Source of the DNA: an uncultured Victivallis sp.
Lineage (GTDB): Bacteria; Verrucomicrobiota; Lentisphaeria; Victivallales; Victivallaceae
Assembly (NCBI RefSeq): GCF_944391105.1
Contig: NZ_CALXSK010000029.1
Span: 1 to 47,653, forward strand
Reading direction: 5' to 3'
Length of the DNA: 47,653 bases
Positions within the stretch are counted from its first letter, which is position 1; each line of letters starts with the position of its first letter. Shown piece after piece: positions 42,428-47,653 of the stretch. The position numbers and the translations under genes are program-made. The notes below the pieces were generated by a model that had not been told where the DNA came from, ran no database searches, and saw only the letters and a program-made list of their open reading frames with translations.

Positions 42428-42546
42428 CCGCCGGTTTGTACTTTCCCCGCGTTTTTTTTCGCGGAACTGGCAAATGTCGTAAAACGCGTGTATGTTAAGA
42501 AAAAATCTTTTTTTCAACATTGTATTTCACGAAAGAAGGAGTGAAA

Positions 42547-45105
42547 ATGGCGCGCGAATACGACTTTTCCGCCATCGAGAAGAAGTGGCAGGCCTACTGG
42601 GAGAAAAACGGGACTTTCAAGGCGGTTGATTTTTCGCCGAAACCGAAGTTTTACTGCCTCGACATGTTTCCGTATCCGTCGGGGGCGGGACTCCATGTCG
42701 GGCATCCCGAAGGTTACACCGCCACCGACATCGTCTGCCGCTATCGCCGCATGAAGGGGTTCAACGTGCTTCATCCGATGGGGTGGGATGCGTTCGGACT
42801 GCCCGCCGAACAGTATGCGATCGAGACCGGAACCCACCCGGAAATCACGACCCGCAAGAATGTTGACAACTTCCGCCGCCAGATCAAGGCGCTCGGATTT
42901 TCCTACGACTGGAGCCGCGAAATCAACACCACCGAACCCGCTTACTTCAAGTGGACGCAGTGGATCTTCTCGCAGCTTCACAAGAAGGGACTGGCTTATC
43001 TCGATGAGATTCCGGTCAACTGGTGTCCGGCTCTCGGAACCGTGCTCGCGAACGAGGAAGTCATCAACGGACTCTCCGAGCGCGGCGGTCATCCCGTGAT
43101 CCGGCGGCCGATGAAGCAGTGGATGCTGCGGATCACCGAGTACGCCGAGCGGCTGCTGAACGACCTCGACGAACTCGACTGGCCAGAGGGCGTCAAGGAG
43201 ATGCAGCGCAACTGGATCGGCAAATCCACCGGTGCCGAAGTGAAATTCATGACCACCGCGAGCGAAGCGATCACGGTTTACACGACCCGCCCGGACACGC
43301 TCTTCGGAGCGACCTACATGGTCCTTGCTCCGGAACACCCGCTCGTGGACAAGCTGACCACTCCGGACCGGAAAGCCGCAGTCGACGCCTACCGCGAGGA
43401 GGCCGCGCGCAAGAGCGAGCTCGCGCGTACCGGCGACAACACCGAAAAAACCGGCGCCTTCACCGGCGCCTACGCGACCAATCCGGTCGACGGCCGGCAG
43501 ATTCCGATCTGGATCGCGGATTATGTGCTCGTCTCCTATGGAACGGGCGCGATCATGGCGGTTCCGGCGCACGATACGCGCGACTTTGAATTCGCGAAGA
43601 AGTTCGGTCTGCCGGTCATCTGCATCATCGAACCGGACGCCGAGGCGGCCAGAGCGGAGAACGTCGACGTCGAGGCGGTTCTGCGCGGCGAGGCGTGCTG
43701 GACGGGGGAGGGGAAGCTCATCCACTCGGCCAACACCGACGGGCTCGATCTGAACGGACTCTCCGTCGCCGACTCGAAGCCTGCCGCGACCCGCTGGCTC
43801 GAAGCGCGCGGTCTCGGGAAGGAGGCGGTCAAGTACAAGTTGCGCGACTGGCTTTTCAGCCGCCAGCGCTACTGGGGGGAACCGTTCCCGATCATCCATT
43901 ACGAGGACGGGTCGATCGAACTGGTGAACTCCGACGAGCTGCCGGTGGATCTGCCGGAAATGGAGGATTTCAAGCCGACCGGCGATGGTGAACCGCCGCT
44001 CTCGAAGGCGAAAAGCTGGCTCAATTACACCGATCCGAAGACCGGCCGCAAAGGGCGGAGAGAGACCAACACGATGCCGCAGTGGGCCGGTTCCTGCTGG
44101 TACTATTTGCGCTACATCGATCCGAAGAATCCGGATCAGGCGTGGGATCCGGCGAAGGAGAAGTACTGGATGCCGGTCGATCTCTACGTCGGCGGTGCGG
44201 AGCACGCGGTGCTGCATCTGCTCTATGCGCGTTTCTGGCACAAGGTTCTGTTCGATCTCGGGCTGGTTTCGACGAAGGAGCCGTTCAAAAAACTCATCAA
44301 TCAGGGAATGATTCTCGGGGTCAGCTACAAGGACAAGCGCGGCGTGCTGGTTCCGACCGACCAGGTCGAATTCACGCCGGCCGGTCCGGTGCGCAAGAGC
44401 GACGGCGAAGCGCTTGTGGAGTTCCCCGCGAAGATGTCGAAGTCGCTGCGCAACGTCGTCAATCCGGACGATGTGATCCGCGATTACGGCGCGGATTCCA
44501 TGCGCATGTACGAGATGTTCATGGGGCCGCTTGAGGCGACGAAGCCGTGGAGCACGAAGGGGGTCGAAGGGGTGTTCCGTTTCCTGAAGCGGGCATTCCG
44601 CATGTTCCAGGAGGCGGAAATCGTCGACGAACCCTGCACGAAGGAGCAGGAGCGGCTGCTGCATGCGACGATCAAGAAGGTGTCGCAGGATCTCGACAGC
44701 TTCGGATTCAATACGGCGATCAGCCAGCTGATGATCTTCCTGAATGAGTTTTCGAAGCTCGAGAAGCTGCCGCGAGAGGCGGCGGAGAAGTTCGTTCTGC
44801 TGCTTTCCCCGTTTGCTCCGCATCTCGGCGAAGAGCTCTGGGAGCAGCTTGGACATTCGGAGTCGCTCGCTTACGAGCCGTGGCCGACCTGGGACGAATC
44901 GTTGCTGAAACTCGATGAAATTGAGATTCTCGTGCAGGTTCTCGGCAAACCGAAGGCGCGGCTGATGATGCCGGTCGACGCAACGCAGGAGGTCGCGGAG
45001 AAGCTCGCGTTCGCCGCGCCGGAAGTGCAGGCGGCAATCAACGGCCAGACGGTGCGGAAGGTCATCTTCGTGCCGAAGCGGCTGCTGAACATCGTGGTCG
45101 GCTGA
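42547..45105 (+). CDS. leuS: leucyl-tRNA synthetase
   Basis: 852 residues. The class I synthetase marks are present: HIGH-type [10 protein letters not shown] (44-53) and KMSKS (Lys629-Ser633). The editing (CP1) domain follows with [13 protein letters not shown] and [17 protein letters not shown] precedes ATG 42547. The upstream in-frame TTG is not used. The adjacent catalytic loop and anticodon-binding helical domain are complete, and length is normal. Confidence 0.97.
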   Translation: MAREYDFSAIEKKWQAYWEKNGTFKAVDFSPKPKFYCLDMFPYPSGAGLHVGHPEGYTATDIVCRYRRMKGFNVLHPMGWDAFGLPAEQYAIETGTHPEITTRKNVDNFRRQIKALGFSYDWSREINTTEPAYFKWTQWIFSQLHKKGLAYLDEIPVNWCPALGTVLANEEVINGLSERGGHPVIRRPMKQWMLRITEYAERLLNDLDELDWPEGVKEMQRNWIGKSTGAEVKFMTTASEAITVYTTRPDTLFGATYMVLAPEHPLVDKLTTPDRKAAVDAYREEAARKSELARTGDNTEKTGAFTGAYATNPVDGRQIPIWIADYVLVSYGTGAIMAVPAHDTRDFEFAKKFGLPVICIIEPDAEAARAENVDVEAVLRGEACWTGEGKLIHSANTDGLDLNGLSVADSKPAATRWLEARGLGKEAVKYKLRDWLFSRQRYWGEPFPIIHYEDGSIELVNSDELPVDLPEMEDFKPTGDGEPPLSKAKSWLNYTDPKTGRKGRRETNTMPQWAGSCWYYLRYIDPKNPDQAWDPAKEKYWMPVDLYVGGAEHAVLHLLYARFWHKVLFDLGLVSTKEPFKKLINQGMILGVSYKDKRGVLVPTDQVEFTPAGPVRKSDGEALVEFPAKMSKSLRNVVNPDDVIRDYGADSMRMYEMFMGPLEATKPWSTKGVEGVFRFLKRAFRMFQEAEIVDEPCTKEQERLLHATIKKVSQDLDSFGFNTAISQLMIFLNEFSKLEKLPREAAEKFVLLLSPFAPHLGEELWEQLGHSESLAYEPWPTWDESLLKLDEIEILVQVLGKPKARLMMPVDATQEVAEKLAFAAPEVQAAINGQTVRKVIFVPKRLLNIVVG

Positions 45106-45129
45106 GCCGGAGGAAGGGGGAGGGAAACC

Positions 45130-45978
45130 ATGAGGAAGGAGCTGATTGGATTCCTTTTGATTCTCTGTGCAGGCTGCGCACCGGTTCCGCAGTGGGAGAC
45201 GGCGGAGCGGCTCGCCGCAGAGTCTGAGCTGGAAAACGCTTCCACGCAGGTGGAGATGACCAGTGCCTCCGGCGGGATGGCGGCACAGGCGGAGAAGCAG
45301 CTCGCCGAGGCGCTCGACTGGAAACTTTCGACACTTTCCAGGCCGGAACGCCGGGCGCTTCTGCTGGAGCAGTTCCACTGGCAGCGGCTGATGGATCGCC
45401 GCAACGCCGAACCGATGGGAAACGGTTCGATTGCGCCGATGCTGCAATCTCTGCGGGAGGAGGCGCGGCTGGAGAATCGTTTCAAAGAGCTGACGGCTCC
45501 CGTCGAGGTTCAGCGTGCGTTCGTCGCATTGCGGGAGGCTCCCGTTCGATTTCAGGGGAAAATGCTTTCTCTGGACTTTGGAGAATTGAATCTTGAAATT
45601 CCGAAGGAGAAGCTCGGAGAAGGTATGCCCGAATCGGAGACGATCGCGCAGCTGAACATTCCGCTGTGCCGCGAGGTGACGATCGGAGCGGATTGTTTTC
45701 TGGTCGGAGTGATTGAGCCGACCAATTACAACGTGGTTTCGAGCTTCGGTCTGGGGACGGAACAGAATCTGTGCATCTGGAAGAACGGGGAATTTTTCGC
45801 CAGTCACCTGATCGGGCGGCGGCTTGTCATTCTGGGGGTGAAGGCTTCGCCGGAGGGGATCGAACTCTCTTACCGGACGCGGGAAGGAGAATTTCTCAAG
45901 AAGCGTTACTCGTGGAAACCAAACTCCGAATCCATTTTGATCAATCACTGGACGACGGAAAAGATCGATCTTGACTGA
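45130..45978 (+). CDS. lipoprotein of unknown function
   Basis: 282 residues. The signal ends in a lipobox, LCAG|C, so the mature protein is lipid-anchored. A helical first half (about 30-120) with Glu/Gln-rich stretches is followed by a beta-rich domain with LSLDFGELNLEIP, EVTIGADCFLVGV and a C-terminal SYRTREGEFLKKRYSW. No family is recognised. GGGGGAGGG precedes the ATG, 24 bases after leuS, so it may be co-transcribed with leuS. Confidence 0.8.
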   Translation: MRKELIGFLLILCAGCAPVPQWETAERLAAESELENASTQVEMTSASGGMAAQAEKQLAEALDWKLSTLSRPERRALLLEQFHWQRLMDRRNAEPMGNGSIAPMLQSLREEARLENRFKELTAPVEVQRAFVALREAPVRFQGKMLSLDFGELNLEIPKEKLGEGMPESETIAQLNIPLCREVTIGADCFLVGVIEPTNYNVVSSFGLGTEQNLCIWKNGEFFASHLIGRRLVILGVKASPEGIELSYRTREGEFLKKRYSWKPNSESILINHWTTEKIDLD

Positions 45979-46004
45979 TCGTTCGATACGAAGTTGCAAA
46001 AGCG

Positions 46005-46040
46005 GGAAGGCGGCGGAGAGGATCCTCTCCGCCGCCTTCC
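46005..46040. terminator. perfect 36-base palindrome after the lipoprotein gene
   Basis: Every base from 46005 to 46040 pairs with its partner, centred on GGATCC. A strong hairpin would form on either strand. There is only a short T-run after it, so termination would be weak or factor-dependent; it may instead protect the 3' end. Confidence 0.65.
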
Positions 46041-46089
46041 TGTTTCCGGGCTGGAATCCGGAAAAATCGTCATTTTTTTTCGGAAGGTA

Positions 46090-46118
46090 TTGACAAATGC
46101 GGGAAAGTTTGGTATAAT
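46090..46118 (+). promoter_or_regulatory. consensus sigma70 promoter for the second LacI gene
   Basis: TTGACA (46090-46095), 17 bases, TATAAT (46113-46118). Both boxes are exact consensus. Palindrome O1 lies at the expected transcript start. Confidence 0.85.
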
Positions 46119-46124
46119 TAAAAT

Positions 46125-46145
46125 GTAATACCTCGTGATATTAGC
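46125..46145. promoter_or_regulatory. operator-like palindrome O1
   Basis: Reads, on the minus strand, TAATATCACG followed by an imperfect right half. It shares the TAATATCACG core with O2 and O3 and is centred on CG, as LacI-family operators are. It covers the likely transcript start, so it suits autorepression. Confidence 0.65.
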
Positions 46146-46193
46146 TTCTCCAAGTTCACATCCATGGTTCGAGAAGGGGATTTTAACGAGTTT

Positions 46194-46213
46194 TTAATAT
46201 CACGTGAAATTGG
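46194..46213. promoter_or_regulatory. operator-like palindrome O2
   Basis: TTAATATCAC then GTGAAATTGG, centred between 46203 and 46204. It is identical to O3 over its first 17 bases and lies just before the regulator's start codon. Confidence 0.65.
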
Positions 46214-46224
46214 ATGAGGAAACG

Positions 46225-47256
46225 ATGATTTCGCCGAGACGGAAAATTACGGTACGGATGGTTGCGGAGGCCGCGGGAGTCTCTCGTACGGCGGTTTATG
46301 CGGTTTTGAACCGGGATGCGAAGAACAACATCGGTTTGCGTCCCGACACGCGCCGGAAGATCGAAAAGACCATCGAAGAGCTTGGCTACATTCCGAACAA
46401 CTCCGCGCGCACGCTGGTCTCCGGCCGCAGCAACAACATCGGAATTCTGCTGAACACGTCGAATGTGTTGTTCAGCCGCGTGATCGGCGACCTGCTGGCG
46501 GAGCGTTGCGTTGAAAACGGTTACATGCCGCTTCTGGAGTTCTACAACTTCAATCTTGATCTCGAGCGACGCAAACTCGAGATGCTTTTTTCGCGCGGGA
46601 TCGACGGGCTTTTTGCGATTACCGGCGGCGACCGGAATCTCGACGTGTATAAACGGCTGACCGGACTTCACCTGCCGCTGGTCATGCTCGGGCACAATAC
46701 GCCTGGAGTGCCGAATATTTCCCGGGTGGGGGTAACGGAGGAGAAGATCGCCGCAACTCTGGTTGATTTTCTTCGTTACAACCGGGTGGAAAGCGTTTCA
46801 TATCTGACGTTTGCGGAGATGGTCAGCAACCCGATTTCGATCCGGGAGCAGTGTATCTTCCGCGGGCTGGAAAAGGCGGGAATCCGGCTGGAGAGCCGTC
46901 ACGCGGTCTCTGGCCACCGGGAGACGGTCACCGAGATCCGGTCACTGCTCGCAAACCGGAAGCGTCCCGGCGCGCTCTGCTGTTTCACTGACGAACTGGC
47001 GAATTCGGCCGTAACCGCGCTCATGGAGTGCGGAAGCGGCGTTGAAGAGCTGCCGGTGATCGGTGTGGACGGTCTCGACATGCCGTTCAACGCCTTGCCG
47101 CTCACTTCGGTCCGCAATCCTGTGGAGGACATCGTCTTTTCCGGGTGGCAGCTCTTTGAGAATGCGTTGCTGCATGGTAAATATGCGTCTGTGGAATTGG
47201 CCTCTCACATGGTTTTACGCGACACAACTCCGGGTTTTCGACTTCCGGAGCGATAG
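46225..47256 (+). CDS. LacI-family transcriptional regulator (second)
   Basis: 343 residues. Helix-turn-helix (about 8-30: VRMVAEAAGVSRTAVYAVLN), hinge with ARTLVSGRSNNIGIL, then a sugar-binding-protein-like sensor with RGIDGLFAITGGDR and a late ELPVIGVDGLDMP. ATG 46225 is preferred because GAGGAAAC lies at the right distance; a GTG at 46204 is possible but falls inside operator O2. It should repress its own promoter and the pseudopilin gene downstream, since the same palindrome stands before both. The ligand is unknown. Confidence 0.92.
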   Translation: MISPRRKITVRMVAEAAGVSRTAVYAVLNRDAKNNIGLRPDTRRKIEKTIEELGYIPNNSARTLVSGRSNNIGILLNTSNVLFSRVIGDLLAERCVENGYMPLLEFYNFNLDLERRKLEMLFSRGIDGLFAITGGDRNLDVYKRLTGLHLPLVMLGHNTPGVPNISRVGVTEEKIAATLVDFLRYNRVESVSYLTFAEMVSNPISIREQCIFRGLEKAGIRLESRHAVSGHRETVTEIRSLLANRKRPGALCCFTDELANSAVTALMECGSGVEELPVIGVDGLDMPFNALPLTSVRNPVEDIVFSGWQLFENALLHGKYASVELASHMVLRDTTPGFRLPER

Positions 47257-47271
47257 TTTTTTTTACGGCCT

Positions 47272-47293
47272 GTTAATATCACGTGAAATTAAC
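47272..47293. promoter_or_regulatory. operator-like palindrome O3
   Basis: GTTAATATCAC followed by GTGAAATTAAC, symmetrical except for one base pair and centred on CG. It is the best of the three copies. It lies 137 bases before the pseudopilin start. No clear -35/-10 pair was found next to it. Confidence 0.7.
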
Positions 47294-47429
47294 AATCGGA
47301 TCGATGGTGCAGTGTTGAGTCTGCAGTTGGGATTCCGCCGGATGTGTTTCGTGAAAATAAACAGATGTTTCGGACCCGGTGAATGGTTAACCGGGTTGGC
47401 AATTGTAAACGAACGAAAGGAACAACGAG

Positions 47430-47653
47430 ATGAATCGTGGATTGAAGTTCGATCCTGTGCGGTCTGGCTGGAGAGGTGCCGCCGGTGTGGAATTCGGTGG
47501 TGAGTTCGGCCGGAAAAAATGCCGGATTCGGGGCGTCTGCCGATTGTTTACCCTCATAGAGTTGCTGGTTGTGATTGCGATCATCGCGATTCTGGCGGCG
47601 ATGCTGCTGCCCGCCTTGAATCAGGCGCGCGAGCGGGCCAAGACGATCTCCTG
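47430..47653 (+). CDS. pseudopilin, 3' end cut by the window
   Basis: The first 74 codons of a gene that runs off the window. A long basic leader of about 41 residues, ending CRL, precedes FTLIELLVV with Glu at +5 and then [16 protein letters not shown]. The leader is much longer than that of the pseudopilin at 9772, and Leu takes the place of the usual Gly before the cleavage site. AAGGAAC lies before ATG 47430. It follows the second LacI gene and operator O3, so that regulator probably controls it. The H-X9-DG end cannot be checked here. Confidence 0.8.
   Translation, partial: MNRGLKFDPVRSGWRGAAGVEFGGEFGRKKCRIRGVCRLFTLIELLVVIAIIAILAAMLLPALNQARERAKTIS

Noticed and set aside
42451..42465. 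CCGCG, eight T's, CGCGG before leuS.
   Set aside because: The T-run lies in the loop, not after the stem, so it is not a normal terminator.
42514..45999. A very long minus-strand open frame of over 1,100 codons.
   Set aside because: It is the shadow of leuS and the lipoprotein gene; it is rich in Arg, His and Leu repeats and has no family or ribosome binding site.

Overview
The window (about 47.7 kb, mostly GC-rich with AT-rich promoter gaps) looks like chromosome from a Lentisphaerota bacterium of the Victivallis type. The best clue is two pseudopilin genes with the FTLIELLVV prepilin start followed by an [15 protein letters not shown] helix. One has the full H-X9-DG ending, and each sits just downstream of its own LacI regulator. 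Many glycoside hydrolases, dense short operons and near-consensus sigma70 promoters (TTGACA-17-TATAAT) fit this picture. The taxonomic call is inference.

Layout. 1-5720: a small secreted repeat protein, then a tandem array of four paralogous multi-pass membrane proteins with near-identical C-terminal halves, closed by a DUF3592-like membrane protein. 5721-8653: a GC-rich structured gap, then a minus-strand orphan phage head cassette (scaffold-like coiled coil, SU10/DUF5309-like major capsid protein, head-completion-like protein) with no portal, terminase, tail or integrase. 8654-12799: LacI regulator, H-X9-DG pseudopilin and secreted GH50-like hydrolase. 12853-15436 (minus): homocysteine methyltransferase/methylenetetrahydrofolate reductase fusion plus an EEP-fold phosphohydrolase. 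15628-23786: IclR regulator and a tight run of enolase-superfamily dehydratase, GH113-like hydrolase, UxuA, GH10, RraA-like protein and SDR, then a 2-hydroxyacid dehydrogenase with its own promoter. This looks like intracellular breakdown of uronate-bearing plant oligosaccharide; no transporter is present.

23818-28419: a secreted C39-like cysteine peptidase, an inositol-monophosphatase-family protein, an orphan Bax1/DUF790-type nuclease and serC. 28476-31683 (minus): LysR regulator, M14 metallopeptidase and CapA-like protein. 31776-35837: AraC regulator and HD protein (minus), divergent from a GH78 alpha-L-rhamnosidase. 36068-39266: a GT39-like membrane glycosyltransferase convergent with a DEDDh exonuclease and galE. 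39714-45978: housekeeping genes (rpsT, AEC transporter, LpxL-type acyltransferase, TSCPD protein, leuS, a lipoprotein). 46225-47653: a second LacI regulator and a pseudopilin cut by the window end, with three copies of one operator-like palindrome around them.

The observations most worth following are the mosaic membrane-protein array, the orphan capsid cassette, the palindrome set around the second LacI gene, and the IclR-linked uronate/xylan operon. No rRNA, tRNA, CRISPR array, insertion sequence or integrase was found.
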